A stretch of DNA of 64,000 nt, from positions 857,152 to 921,151 of the forward strand of contig NZ_JASISQ010000001.1 in NCBI RefSeq assembly GCF_030063205.1. Reading direction: 5' to 3'. Position 1 is the stretch's first letter. Each line of letters starts with the position of its first letter. Shown here in pieces: positions 36,138 to 47,987 of the stretch. Position numbers and translations under genes: made by a program. The notes beneath the pieces were generated by a model. The model was given only the letters and a program-made list of their open reading frames with translations. It was not told the DNA's origin and ran no database searches. The DNA comes from Arthrobacter antibioticus (GTDB lineage Bacteria > Actinomycetota > Actinomycetes > Actinomycetales > Micrococcaceae).

Positions 36138-36833
36138 GTGCGTTTAGTGATTGCAAAGTGCTCCGTCGACTACGTCGGACGCCTCAAAGCCCATCTTCCC
36201 CTCGCCGTCCGGCTTCTAGTGCTCAAAGCCGACGGTTCAGTTCTTGTGCATTCAGACGGCGGCTCATACAAGCCGTTGAACTGGATGAGCCCACCTGCCA
36301 CGCTGCGCATAGTCAGTCCGGAGGACACCGATCTTGAAGAAGGGGTCCTTGATCAGTGGATAGTGCAGTCAAGCAAGACTGACGACCGCTTGATCATCAA
36401 CATTTATGAGCACATCAGCGATTCAAGCCACGATTTGGGGACCGACCCGGGTTTGATCAAGGACGGCGTAGAAGCGGATCTGCAGCGTCTGCTGGCCGAA
36501 CAGATCGAGCTCCTGGGCGCGGGTTTTACGCTCATTCGACGCGAATATTTCACTGCCATCGGCCCGGTGGACATACTTGCTCGCGACGCTACTGGCGGAA
36601 CTGTCGCCATCGAGCTCAAGCGGCGCGGTGACATTGACGGCGTCGAACAACTCACACGCTATCTGGAACTGCTCAACAGGAACCCACTGTTAGCACCTGT
36701 GCGTGGAATATTCGCCGCCCAACAAATCAAACCTCAGGCTAAAACGCTGGCCACTGACAGAGGTATAGAGTGTAAAACCCTCGATTACGACGCAATGCGC
36801 GGCGTGGATGACAGCGCCTCACGGCTGTTCTAA
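36138..36833 (+). CDS. nucS: Mismatch-specific endonuclease NucS (EndoMS)
   Basis: A 231-residue nuclease that replaces MutSL in many Actinobacteria. The N-terminus reads [16 protein letters not shown], which is diagnostic. The C-terminal nuclease domain includes [38 protein letters not shown], with the D-(E)-x-K active-site residues and the final [24 protein letters not shown]. The start at GTG 36138 matches the family; GGAGG lies very close before it. No mutS or mutL was seen in this window, as expected. Confidence 0.96.
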   Translation: MRLVIAKCSVDYVGRLKAHLPLAVRLLVLKADGSVLVHSDGGSYKPLNWMSPPATLRIVSPEDTDLEEGVLDQWIVQSSKTDDRLIINIYEHISDSSHDLGTDPGLIKDGVEADLQRLLAEQIELLGAGFTLIRREYFTAIGPVDILARDATGGTVAIELKRRGDIDGVEQLTRYLELLNRNPLLAPVRGIFAAQQIKPQAKTLATDRGIECKTLDYDAMRGVDDSASRLF

Positions 36834-36866
36834 CCAACCTGGCCCCAGCTTGACTAGACTTGAGGC

Positions 36867-38111
36867 ATGACTGCTCCGAACCCTGCACCAGTATCCACAA
36901 AATACATGATCCAAGGCGCTGTCGTCACCGACGACGGCATCGTTGAAGGTGGCTTGGTGGCCGTCGAAGGTGACAGGATTGTGTATGCCGGACGTGCCGA
37001 CCATTTTGATGAGCCTGGCTTTGGCCAAACCGATATGGACGCGGCGAACATTGTCTCATTGCCTGCCGGTCAGCTAGTCCTGCCTGGTCTGATCGATGTC
37101 CATAACCATGGCGGCAATGGAGGAGACTTCCCCAGTGCGGACGAGGCCTCAGCCCGTATAGCAGTGGAGTTCCTGCACCGCGCAGGAACTACCACATTGC
37201 TTGCAAGCATGGTCACGGCAGCCCCCGAAGACCTTCTCAAAGGGATTGGCATCTACGCCAAAATGACGGCTGAAGGTCTGCTGGCCGGCATCCACCTCGA
37301 GGGCCCCTTCCTCTCTCATGCACGTTGCGGGGCGCAGAATCCGGCTTTCCTTCTTGATCCTGACATGGCACTGATGTCCACACTGATCGAGGCCGGCCGT
37401 GGTGCCATCACCACCATGACGTACGCTCCGGAGTTGGCCGGTGCTGCCGACCTGGTGGACCTGCTGACACGGCATGGCATCACCCCTTCAGTGGGTCACA
37501 CAAACGCCGACACGGCCACCACCACCGAATCCTTGGAGCAGGCCCTTGAAGGGCTGGATTCCACTGGTTTCGATAGCGTTTCCGGACGGCCCACAGTCAC
37601 CCACCTCTTCAACGGCATGCCGCCCATGCACCACCGTTCACCTGGCCCCGTGGCCGCGTGCTTGGGCGCCGCCAGTGCCGGGAACGCCGCCGTCGAACTC
37701 GTTGCTGATAACACCCACCTGCACCCGGACACAGTGAAAATGGTCTTTGGCGTTGTGGGCGCGGCCAATATTTTACTTGTCACGGACTCCATGGCCGCGG
37801 CAGGACTTGCCGATGGCCAATACATGCTGGGGCCCTCCCCCGTCACAGTCTCCAACGGTGTGGCAACACTTGATGCCACGGGCTCTATCGCCGGCGGCAC
37901 AGCAACATTACTTGAGGTTGTTAGACGCACCACAGCATCCGGTGTGGCGTTCACAGATGCCCTTATGTCCGCCACAACTGTTCCGGCAGCAGTGTTGGGC
38001 CTGACCGATGAGGTGGGTGCGCTGCGGCGTGGACTGCGTGCCGATGTGCTTATTGTTGATGCTGAGTTGGAACTCCAGCACGTCATGCGTGCTGGAGAGT
38101 GGCTGAGCTAA
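36867..38111 (+). CDS. nagA: N-acetylglucosamine-6-phosphate deacetylase
   Basis: A 414-residue amidohydrolase that deacetylates GlcNAc-6-phosphate. Metal and catalytic motifs are visible: LPGLIDVHNHGGNGGDFPS, IHLEGPFLSHARCGAQN, PSVGHTNAD, VTHLFNGMPPMHHRSPG, and LLVTDSMAAAG with the catalytic Asp. It follows nucS by 33 bp on the same strand. Its product feeds NagB (26542). A long inverted repeat lies just past its stop. Confidence 0.96.
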   Translation: MTAPNPAPVSTKYMIQGAVVTDDGIVEGGLVAVEGDRIVYAGRADHFDEPGFGQTDMDAANIVSLPAGQLVLPGLIDVHNHGGNGGDFPSADEASARIAVEFLHRAGTTTLLASMVTAAPEDLLKGIGIYAKMTAEGLLAGIHLEGPFLSHARCGAQNPAFLLDPDMALMSTLIEAGRGAITTMTYAPELAGAADLVDLLTRHGITPSVGHTNADTATTTESLEQALEGLDSTGFDSVSGRPTVTHLFNGMPPMHHRSPGPVAACLGAASAGNAAVELVADNTHLHPDTVKMVFGVVGAANILLVTDSMAAAGLADGQYMLGPSPVTVSNGVATLDATGSIAGGTATLLEVVRRTTASGVAFTDALMSATTVPAAVLGLTDEVGALRRGLRADVLIVDAELELQHVMRAGEWLS

Positions 38112-38132
38112 CCCGGCTCTGATGGTACCGCG

Positions 38133-38185
38133 AGTTGCCACATATGGTGCCCAAAAATACTTTTTGGACACCATATGTGGCAACT
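38133..38185. repeat. 25-bp near-perfect inverted repeat, possible bidirectional terminator
   Basis: Arms 38133-38157 and 38161-38185 match over 24 of 25 positions with a 3-nt loop; the inner ends are A5 and T5. It lies in the 115-bp gap between convergent nagA and the MprF-like gene. The A-run and T-run pair inside the stem rather than after it, so it could terminate transcription in either direction, with the T5 at the loop side. A protein-binding site or small mobile remnant is also possible. Confidence 0.65.
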
Positions 38186-38226
38186 GGCGGGTTCGGGGCG
38201 CGCAAGATCGGGACGCCCGTGGAGGA

Positions 38227-40755
38227 TTATGACTTCCGCAGCAACTTTGCCAACGACCGCACAGACATATTGGGCATATAGGCCTCCCCCACAGCCCGGC
38301 CAATGCTCGGCAGTGACAACGGGTCCTGATACATCAAGTACAGGGGTCTGTGGCGTGGTTTGAAGCGCTGCTTGAAGTTTGCCAGTGAAGAAAAACCGTA
38401 GACAGGTTCCAAAGTGCGGGCAAGCAGAGCCAGTATCCGGGCCAAATTGCCGTTTTCTTCCCCTTCGCCCGCCACGTTGCTTGCCAGCGGCGAGCCAGAG
38501 AGCGAAATATACTCCACGGTCGCGGCAAAATGACGCACAGCTTGGGCAATCAGATATTCCATCACGCCGTTGAAAGCTCCGGAATTCCGACGCATGAAAT
38601 CAAGGGTCCAGCTCACAACTTCTCCCTGATCAAACACAGGGAGCCAGCTCGTCACGGCATGGATCCGTCCTGAGTCATCGATGGCAAGACAAAGCTGGAC
38701 GTTTTCATTCTTCAGTTCTTCAAGTCCGCCCAAAGTGAAGCCAAGTTCTGGCAGGGCTTGGCCGCTGACCCAGTCCTCCGAGATTTCATGGACCTGGGTA
38801 CGTTGTCCCGTGGAGAGCTCTGCATAGTTACACCATTGTGCCGTGACGCCCAGCTTTGTTGCTTTATTCAAGGCGGTGCGGACGTTTTGCCAATCTTTGC
38901 CTTTGAAGTCCATACTCCGCACATCAAGAAGTGTCTCGGCAGCCACCTGAATCCGCCGGAATCCGCGCTGACCCAGCAGTTCAACGGCCGCGCCCGTCAC
39001 CGAATAAAAGCAGGGTGTCAGTGACTCCTCGGCACAAAATTCAATGAAATCATCCACTGCCTCTGAATACTGATCGGCGGCTCCCACTGGCCCGCCCACT
39101 GTAACGGCGACGCCACTGTGCGGCTGGTAAGCCACACAGGCTGTCCCTGCGTCATTGAACCAATATTGATTGTTCGGCCACAGCGTCATCCAAGACAGCG
39201 AATCTCCTCCCCTGCGCACAAGCTCCTGCGCGCGCTGAGCATCATCAGCACCGCTGCGCAAGCGCCGGCTAAGAAACAAAACAAAGATGCTCACAGCGCT
39301 CAGCAGCCACAGCACTGGCCCACCAAAACTGAATAGAAGCTCAGAGAAGAATCCATGCGGATAAACGTTGGCCGCGTAGCTAAAAGGAAACGGATAGGGC
39401 AGTATTATGCGCGGAATCCCAGCCACCAAGGCCGCAATCCCCATACGGTTGTCCAGATTTCCTTCGGCCAACCACGCAACGCTGTAGAGCACAATCACGG
39501 CTAGCAGCAGCAGGGGCAGGAAAATCAATGACCGTCTGCGCAGTGCAGGATCGGGATCCACCCGGAAATACCTTCGGAAAACTACCAAGGCTAGGGCTAT
39601 AAGCACCGGCACCAGCACCACCGGCAAGAGCTCCCACACCGATTCATTGATGCTCAGGCTGCGGTGCCCGCGCCGCAACGGCAGGCCTAGCCCGGCAAAG
39701 ACCTGGAAATAGATGGCTGAGACTAGTCCAATTACCAGGTGCAGATACACTGCTGCCCATAATGCCAAACGGTTCCCGCGTCGCAGGCCTTCGGCACACA
39801 CAAGCAACAACAGCATCGGCATCAACGCCAGAATATGGCCACCGGATCCCAGCAGACCCATGTTACGAACCATCCCATGGCAGGCAGCATCGGCTACATG
39901 GCAGCTGCCTTGCCATTGTGCCAGCGTAGGATCCTGATTGGTGATCCAGGTGCGCATCACAGCGAGAGGCCCCACGGCTACATGCGCCACAGCAGCCGCG
40001 ATGGGACCGATTGCGAACACCGCAACCACCATTGCCAAGATTGTTCGCACTTCTTGGCTTGTTGATCGTCTGGCGAATCCGTGACTTGTTGCCTTGACAA
40101 ACAGCAGCCCCAGAGCAAGCCCAGTCAAGGATGCAAGTAAAATATATACGTGCTGGGCATGGCCCACATACACACTGAGCATCAGCGCCGTTGCCACAGT
40201 TAGTACTCGCACACGGCGTCTCCACAGCAGACTGATGGCCTGGCTGGCTGCCATCAGGGTCCCTGCTGAGGCTGCAAACGGCCCCAAGAGTGTTGCTTGT
40301 TCCATCCCTGCAGGCAGGTCCACCGCATCCATGCTGCCCAGCGCAATAATGAGTGTATAGAGCACGACGGCGGCAATTTGCGTTGCGCTGAACAGCACTG
40401 CTGTGCGCAGGGTGCCTAAGGTAGCTTCTGCCAGTCCCAAGACCGTGCCTAGAACAGCCACGCTAAGGAGCATCGCGGCCGTGCTGGAGCTAAGAAACAA
40501 GGTAGTGAACATGTTCCACCAGTGGCTGCTGAAAAGATCAGCGGACTGGTAACCCCAGGTACCGGCCACAGGGCTGGGCAGACGGTGCAGGAATGCACCT
40601 GAAACGAAGTGGGCAAACACTACTGCAACGATTAAACCTGAGCTAAAGGGCGTGCCTCCGATCCAGGTCGCCGTTGCTCTGGCTAGAGAGGCGATGGCTC
40701 CCGGGGCCACAGCAGCGGCGGTGCTGCTAGCACTCGATGGGTCCCGAATGGTCAC
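38227..40755 (-). CDS. MprF-like DUF2156 protein, probable aminoacyl-phosphatidylglycerol synthase
   Basis: An 842-residue membrane enzyme. About 12-14 hydrophobic segments fill residues 40-510; the C-terminal 320 residues are the cytoplasmic DUF2156 domain that transfers an amino acid from aminoacyl-tRNA to phosphatidylglycerol (landmarks GGPVGAADQYSEAV, GQRGFRRIQV, SMDFKGKDWQNVRTALNKA, FMRRNSGAFNGVMEYLIAQAV, LSLSGSPLA-like end). The membrane part resembles the long multi-helix module seen in corynebacterial and actinobacterial synthases. It overlaps the esterase gene by 4 bp. Modification of lipids to resist cationic peptides is the inferred role; the amino acid is unknown. Confidence 0.87.
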   Translation of the reverse strand: MTIRDPSSASSTAAAVAPGAIASLARATATWIGGTPFSSGLIVAVVFAHFVSGAFLHRLPSPVAGTWGYQSADLFSSHWWNMFTTLFLSSSTAAMLLSVAVLGTVLGLAEATLGTLRTAVLFSATQIAAVVLYTLIIALGSMDAVDLPAGMEQATLLGPFAASAGTLMAASQAISLLWRRRVRVLTVATALMLSVYVGHAQHVYILLASLTGLALGLLFVKATSHGFARRSTSQEVRTILAMVVAVFAIGPIAAAVAHVAVGPLAVMRTWITNQDPTLAQWQGSCHVADAACHGMVRNMGLLGSGGHILALMPMLLLLVCAEGLRRGNRLALWAAVYLHLVIGLVSAIYFQVFAGLGLPLRRGHRSLSINESVWELLPVVLVPVLIALALVVFRRYFRVDPDPALRRRSLIFLPLLLLAVIVLYSVAWLAEGNLDNRMGIAALVAGIPRIILPYPFPFSYAANVYPHGFFSELLFSFGGPVLWLLSAVSIFVLFLSRRLRSGADDAQRAQELVRRGGDSLSWMTLWPNNQYWFNDAGTACVAYQPHSGVAVTVGGPVGAADQYSEAVDDFIEFCAEESLTPCFYSVTGAAVELLGQRGFRRIQVAAETLLDVRSMDFKGKDWQNVRTALNKATKLGVTAQWCNYAELSTGQRTQVHEISEDWVSGQALPELGFTLGGLEELKNENVQLCLAIDDSGRIHAVTSWLPVFDQGEVVSWTLDFMRRNSGAFNGVMEYLIAQAVRHFAATVEYISLSGSPLASNVAGEGEENGNLARILALLARTLEPVYGFSSLANFKQRFKPRHRPLYLMYQDPLSLPSIGRAVGEAYMPNMSVRSLAKLLRKS

Positions 40756-42125
40756 GGCAGGCCCATTCTTTCAAAAATAAACGCCAGTCCCTCAGGTAAG
40801 CCCTCGTTGACCACAGTCCATGAGTGCCCACCAGGAAAGAGCGCACTGTCAGTTCGCATCCCTGCTTTGCGGGTGGCGTTTAGAAGTACCAACACATTCG
40901 CAGAATACACAGCATCCTGGCTTCCAGAAGCAAACCAGCCGGCAATCTCTGGATACTTTTTTATAGAGAGCAGGGTCAGCGGCACCAAAGCATCAAAAGC
41001 CGCAGTGTCACCATGAAAGGCACGGTTGATTGTCACCGAACGGTTCACGGCCAGAGCGGGCTCACGTTCTGGGGAGAAGGCCATGAAAGAACGGAAAATA
41101 TCCGGATGCCGGGTCACCATCTGCATGGCACACGTGCCACCGAAAGAGAAACCCCCCACAGCCCAATGGGCAGGGTTGGTGTCGGCATCCAGATGGGTCT
41201 TAATCCACTCAGGGACATCTTTGAACATGTAAGTATCGGCTTGGCCAAGTGTTGAATCCATACACATGGTGTTTGCCTGTTCCCCGCCATTGGGGTCAGG
41301 GATCACCACCAAGGGAGTCAATCCTTCATGTGCCATGGCATAGACGTCCAGCTCACGAATTAGCTCGGAGGACTGCAGCCACGATTCCGGCGATCCCGGC
41401 TGCCCGCTGACAAGAACCAGCACTGGCAGAACAGGCCTGTTCGCGGATGCGTAAGCCGGCGGCAGATACACAAGAGCGTTGCGAGCCTTGAAACCGGAGA
41501 TGGTGCCGGGAATAGCTGCTGAAAGCACAGTCCCTGAAGTTGCCAACCCTGCAGGAGCCCTCCACCGCTGGAACACCGCGTTGTCCATAAAACGCGAACT
41601 GAGAATATGTTGCAAAGCAGGCGCAGGTGCCGCCGATAACTGCGTATGAACACCCAATAGTCTGCCAACTGTAGGGTACTGGCCAAAGATGGCATTGACC
41701 TGTAGGCCGCTAGAGGCAAGGACAACCACAGTGGCAAGAATGGCCACCCCTCGACGCCAGGGCGAGATCCGCTGACGGGAAACTGGTGCGGTGGAAGCGT
41801 CACGGGCGGCGGATTTCTGTCCTCTCCGACGACGACGCAGGCCACCGAACGCCGTCGCACTCCCCAATGCCACGGCCCAGATCATCAACGCAACAGTGTT
41901 AACAACGGCCGAGGGCAAGTCCTCCGGCCACCAGTAAAAGGCGTGGATCACGGCCCAGCAGGCGAGCGTACTGATGAGGAAAGCGCCAATGGCAGATGCC
42001 ACCGCAAACAGCCACCAGCGAACGGAACGTCTTAGGAGCAGGAAGACTAAAGAAGCCACACACATTATCCCAAAAATGCTGGGCAGGGGGCCATTGATCA
42101 GGCTAAGGTTTTGGATCCAGTTCAC
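40752..42125 (-). CDS. Membrane-anchored esterase-fold hydrolase
   Basis: A 457-residue protein with three hydrophobic segments near the N-terminus (about 15-100) and another at about 127-145, then an esterase D-like domain. The nucleophile elbow is GGFSFGGTC, the acidic residue is likely in GSQDA, and the His lies in FPGGHSW. The catalytic domain would face the outside. It is the first gene of a pair with the MprF-like synthase (4-bp overlap). Aminoacyl-lipid hydrolases are commonly encoded beside such synthases, so removal of aminoacyl groups from lipids is a reasonable guess, not shown. Confidence 0.82.
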   Translation of the reverse strand: MNWIQNLSLINGPLPSIFGIMCVASLVFLLLRRSVRWWLFAVASAIGAFLISTLACWAVIHAFYWWPEDLPSAVVNTVALMIWAVALGSATAFGGLRRRRRGQKSAARDASTAPVSRQRISPWRRGVAILATVVVLASSGLQVNAIFGQYPTVGRLLGVHTQLSAAPAPALQHILSSRFMDNAVFQRWRAPAGLATSGTVLSAAIPGTISGFKARNALVYLPPAYASANRPVLPVLVLVSGQPGSPESWLQSSELIRELDVYAMAHEGLTPLVVIPDPNGGEQANTMCMDSTLGQADTYMFKDVPEWIKTHLDADTNPAHWAVGGFSFGGTCAMQMVTRHPDIFRSFMAFSPEREPALAVNRSVTINRAFHGDTAAFDALVPLTLLSIKKYPEIAGWFASGSQDAVYSANVLVLLNATRKAGMRTDSALFPGGHSWTVVNEGLPEGLAFIFERMGLP

Positions 42126-42214
42126 TTCGTTGCCGCACTTTTAGGAGGGATATCTGCCGAAAGAAAGCGGCAGCAAAGTGATGCTAACGGCATTTGCTGG
42201 CAATCAGCTGAGCG

Positions 42215-42646
42215 TTATCGCCATGTGCCCACGCCAGTGTGCGGACCAGCCTCAAGCCAGGAAGATAAGCCGGCGTAGGCGCCGAATTTCATCGCTAACA
42301 GCACTTCTTTTCCCTCATAAGAAAGCACCACGATGACAACTTCGGGAGGCACACGCGTTAGTTCACTCTCGCTGGGCTCGCGGCGCCCAATCAACACAAT
42401 CTTGCTGCGTTGCATGGTTCGGGCAGGTATAGGGCTTAACGAAAGGAGCCGGACCCACTCAAGGACCGACTCCTGATAACGACAAACCCCCATCGCCCAG
42501 CGATTACTCGCAGTGGAAATGGAGGCGTCTACTGTGCCCAGGGCACGCCGCAACATGAGGCGGCGCACCCCGAACAGGCACAGCATTAGAACAACTAGCA
42601 GGAATGCTCCAGCCAGTATGATGAACGGAATACCAAGTTCGTTCAT
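42215..42646 (-). CDS. DUF2550 domain-containing protein
   Basis: A 143-residue protein with one N-terminal membrane helix (about 7-27) followed by FGVRRLMLRRALGTVDASI and the conserved WAMGVCRYQESVLEWVRLLSLSPIPARTM segment. Family DUF2550 is commonly the gene immediately after atpC in Actinobacteria (Rv1312 position in M. tuberculosis, from memory). ATG 42646 is used; a TTG three bases earlier is possible. Function unknown; it lies 10 bp after atpC and is likely in the operon. Confidence 0.88.
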   Translation of the reverse strand: MNELGIPFIILAGAFLLVVLMLCLFGVRRLMLRRALGTVDASISTASNRWAMGVCRYQESVLEWVRLLSLSPIPARTMQRSKIVLIGRREPSESELTRVPPEVVIVVLSYEGKEVLLAMKFGAYAGLSSWLEAGPHTGVGTWR

Positions 42647-42656
42647 CAATGGATAG

Positions 42657-42947
42657 CTAGCGAATACCAGAGCCAGAAGTTGCGCTGTCTTTCAACTGCG
42701 CATTGTCGGCCACAATCACGACCCGGTTCTCATCAACCGAGAAGAATCCGCCGTCCACTTCAACGAAGAAGCGGGGGCCTTCCACGGGTGCGATCTCCAG
42801 CAAGCCCGGCGCCAAAACCGCGAGCAAAGGGGTGTGACCGGGCAAAATGCCGATCTCGCCCTCGCTGGTAAAACCCTTGACCAGGGTCGCCGCACCCGAG
42901 AACACAGCGTGGTCGGCCGCTACGATTTCAACTTCGAGGTTAGCCAT
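42657..42947 (-). CDS. atpC: ATP synthase F1 epsilon subunit
   Basis: A 96-residue epsilon subunit with the N-terminal beta sandwich (LEVEIVAADHAVFSGAATLVKGFTSEGEIGILPGHTPLL). It ends around residue 96 and so lacks the C-terminal helical hairpin of about 40 residues that long epsilon subunits use for inhibition; short forms are common in Actinobacteria. It is read 2 bp after atpD. Confidence 0.95.
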   Translation of the reverse strand: MANLEVEIVAADHAVFSGAATLVKGFTSEGEIGILPGHTPLLAVLAPGLLEIAPVEGPRFFVEVDGGFFSVDENRVVIVADNAQLKDSATSGSGIR

Positions 42948-42949
42948 GT

Positions 42950-45351
<2,402 letters not shown>

Positions 45352-45376
45352 GTTTGTCCTTTCCTTATCCTTGTTT

Positions 45377-45406
45377 GGGCTGCTGGCACCAAGGTGCCAG
45401 CAGCCC
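45377..45406. other. Strong hairpin in the atpA-atpG gap
   Basis: A perfect 14-bp GC-rich stem, gggctgctggcacc with its complement (45377-45390 and 45393-45406), with only two bases between the arms. There is no T tract downstream on the minus strand, so it does not look like a classic terminator. It may protect or divide the operon mRNA, or attenuate it. Confidence 0.8.
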
Positions 45407-45421
45407 TAGTCAGGGATGGTG

Positions 45422-47059
45422 TCAGCGTTTCTGCTTGACGATCTTTTCCTGGTCAACGTCCTCGGCGGCAAGAGCACCGAACTCCTCATGGCCGGCGCCA
45501 ACCAACTGGTCGTCACCCTGCCCGAAGAAGCCCTTCTTGAAGGCGTCAATATTGGACTTGAGCGCATCTACGGTCGAAGGTTCCAGCAGGTTGGTTTCAG
45601 CCAACGTGGTCAGAATCGACGTGTTGTGACGCAGGTGCTCGAGGAACTCGGTTTCAAAGCGGAGAACATCCTCCACCGGGACCGTGTCCAAGTAGCCATT
45701 GGTGCCCATCCAGATCGAGACGACCTGGTTCTCAACCGGGAACGGTGCGTATTGTCCCTGTTTGAGCAGTTCCATCAAACGCGCTCCGCGAGTCAGCTGC
45801 TGCTTTGTAGCGGCATCCAAATCGGAGGCGAACATGGCGAACGCCTGCATGTCACGGTACTGAGCCAGTTCCAGCTTCAAAGTACCGGCAACCTTCTTCA
45901 TGGCCTTTACCTGTGCCGCGCCACCAACACGCGATACAGATACACCCACGTCAACAGCGGGACGCTGGTTGGCGTTGAAGAGGTCTGACTGCAAGAAGAT
46001 CTGACCATCGGTAATGGAGATAACGTTGGTGGGAATGTACGCCGAAACGTCATTCGCCTTGGTTTCAATGATCGGCAGACCGGTCATTGAACCTGCGCCG
46101 AGCTCGTCAGAGAGCTTGGCACAACGTTCCAGAAGGCGGGAGTGCAAGTAGAACACGTCACCGGGGTAAGCCTCGCGGCCCGGCGGGCGACGCAGCAGCA
46201 GTGAGACTGCGCGGTAAGCTTCCGCCTGCTTGGACAAGTCATCAAACACGATCAGAACGTGCTTGCCGCTGTACATCCAGTGCTGGCCAATGGCCGAACC
46301 GGCGTACGGTGCCAAGTACTTGAAACCAGCCGGGTCAGAAGCCGGAGAAGCCACGATGGTGGTGTACTCGAGAGCTCCGTGATCGGCCAAGGTCTGGCGA
46401 ACTGCTGCGATCGTCGATGCTTTCTGCCCGATCGCTACGTAAACGCAACGAACCTGCTTCTTCACGTCCCCTGAAGCCCAGTTGGCCTTCTGGTTGATGA
46501 TGGCGTCAACGGCCAGTGCGGTCTTACCCGTCTGGCGGTCACCAATGATCAGCTGACGCTGGCCACGGCCGATCGGAATCATGGCGTCGATGGCCTTCAT
46601 ACCGGTCTGCAGCGGCTCGTGAACCGACTTGCGCTCGGTAACGCCGGGTGCCTGAAGTTCCAGAGCTCGACGGCCTTCGGATTCGATCTCGCCCAGGTCA
46701 TCAATCGGCTGACCCAAGGGATCAACGACGCGGCCTAGGAAGTTATCGCCAACCGGTACGGAGAGAATCTCCCCTGTGCGGTGGACTTGCTGGCCCTCGG
46801 CGATGCCAGTGAAGTCGCCAAGAACAACCACACCAATCTCGCGAGTGTCCAAGTTCTGGGCCAAGCCCAGTGTGCCGTCTTCGAATCGAAGCAGCTCGTT
46901 GGCCATGACAGAGGGAAGACCCTCTACCTTGGCAATGCCGTCACTTGCCGTGGTGACCCGGCCAACCTCGACGCGTTCCGCGTTGCCCGGTTCATAGGAC
47001 GCTGCGAACTCATTCAAGGCATTGCGGACGTCGTCGGCATTGATGGTCAAGTCGGCCAT
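45422..47059 (-). CDS. atpA: ATP synthase F1 alpha subunit
   Basis: A 545-residue subunit. The non-catalytic nucleotide site P-loop is [13 protein letters not shown], followed by the conserved [37 protein letters not shown] and [25 protein letters not shown]. The C-terminal region extends about 30 residues beyond the usual end, with a charged tail. Normal for Actinobacteria. Confidence 0.98.
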   Translation of the reverse strand: MADLTINADDVRNALNEFAASYEPGNAERVEVGRVTTASDGIAKVEGLPSVMANELLRFEDGTLGLAQNLDTREIGVVVLGDFTGIAEGQQVHRTGEILSVPVGDNFLGRVVDPLGQPIDDLGEIESEGRRALELQAPGVTERKSVHEPLQTGMKAIDAMIPIGRGQRQLIIGDRQTGKTALAVDAIINQKANWASGDVKKQVRCVYVAIGQKASTIAAVRQTLADHGALEYTTIVASPASDPAGFKYLAPYAGSAIGQHWMYSGKHVLIVFDDLSKQAEAYRAVSLLLRRPPGREAYPGDVFYLHSRLLERCAKLSDELGAGSMTGLPIIETKANDVSAYIPTNVISITDGQIFLQSDLFNANQRPAVDVGVSVSRVGGAAQVKAMKKVAGTLKLELAQYRDMQAFAMFASDLDAATKQQLTRGARLMELLKQGQYAPFPVENQVVSIWMGTNGYLDTVPVEDVLRFETEFLEHLRHNTSILTTLAETNLLEPSTVDALKSNIDAFKKGFFGQGDDQLVGAGHEEFGALAAEDVDQEKIVKQKR

Positions 47060-47171
47060 CTGCAGTCCCTGCTCTCCTAAGTTGTGGATACCGCCGCGTA
47101 AATAGTTGCTGCGGTAGCCTAAATGTTTGATTCAGTCTGTTGTGGACTGGCAGCTAAGAAACGTAAGTTAC

Positions 47172-47987
47172 TTAGACTGCCAACCGGCGGCGAAGATCAG
47201 CCAGTCGCGTGGCTGAGGTTGCGTCAACAACCTCGTCCCCCACAACAACCTTGATTCCGCCGACCAACGTCGGGTCAATATTGACATTGATCTTCAAATC
47301 GCGACCGTAGAGATTGTTCAATCCGGCCTGCAAACGGCTCAACTGCTCTGCGCTCAGGTCACGGGTGACACTGACGTAGGCAATCCAGCGTTGCTGGCGT
47401 TTGGCAACCAATTCCACGAAACGTTGCACCAAGGCCGTTGACTTGAGCCCCCGAGGGGAAGTTGCGGCCTGGTGGATCAACAGCGTGGAGACGTCGCTGG
47501 CCCCAGGAACAACCTTGTGCGCCAAAACGCCCTTGGCAGAGTTCGAGGCCTGTGCATCGTCAAAGGCACGCTGCAGTTCATGACTGGATTCAACAACTCG
47601 GATAAACGAGAAGAGTTCCTCTTCAAGCCTGTCCAGGTTGGCAGAACCGCCACCTTGACCTTCGGCAACCGCGATCGCCGATGTTGCAGCCAAGACTTCC
47701 AGTGCATCGCCCAGGTCACGTGCAGTGCTCCACCGCGCGGCAACCAGTTCCAGAAACACAACCTGTGCCTCTGCACTGACTTTGCCCGCAATGAGCTTGG
47801 TGGCCAAAACTGCTTTGTCCGCACTCTTTCGAGTGGGATCGGTCAAAGCGCGACGCAGGCCGGCGTTGCTGTCCAGAAGCTCCAATATTGAAAAGAGATC
47901 CTGAGCCAACACGATCGACGCAGTGGCGAGCTTAGGTTCCAACGACTCCAAAGCCGCTGCCAATGACTTGCTTGATACACCTGCCAT
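47172..47987 (-). CDS. atpH: ATP synthase delta subunit
   Basis: A 271-residue delta subunit. Its C-terminal 100 residues match the OSCP/delta fold ending with GGIKVVVGDEVVDATSATRLADLRRRL. It is longer than the usual 180 residues; actinobacterial delta subunits have an extra N-terminal stretch of about 90-100 residues, as seen here. Its ATG overlaps the atpF stop by one base. Confidence 0.94.
   Translation of the reverse strand: MAGVSSKSLAAALESLEPKLATASIVLAQDLFSILELLDSNAGLRRALTDPTRKSADKAVLATKLIAGKVSAEAQVVFLELVAARWSTARDLGDALEVLAATSAIAVAEGQGGGSANLDRLEEELFSFIRVVESSHELQRAFDDAQASNSAKGVLAHKVVPGASDVSTLLIHQAATSPRGLKSTALVQRFVELVAKRQQRWIAYVSVTRDLSAEQLSRLQAGLNNLYGRDLKINVNIDPTLVGGIKVVVGDEVVDATSATRLADLRRRLAV

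Noticed and set aside
42154-42173. Possible terminator after the DUF2550 gene
   Set aside because: Only a 6-bp stem with an 8-nt loop and no T tract; too weak to report as a feature.
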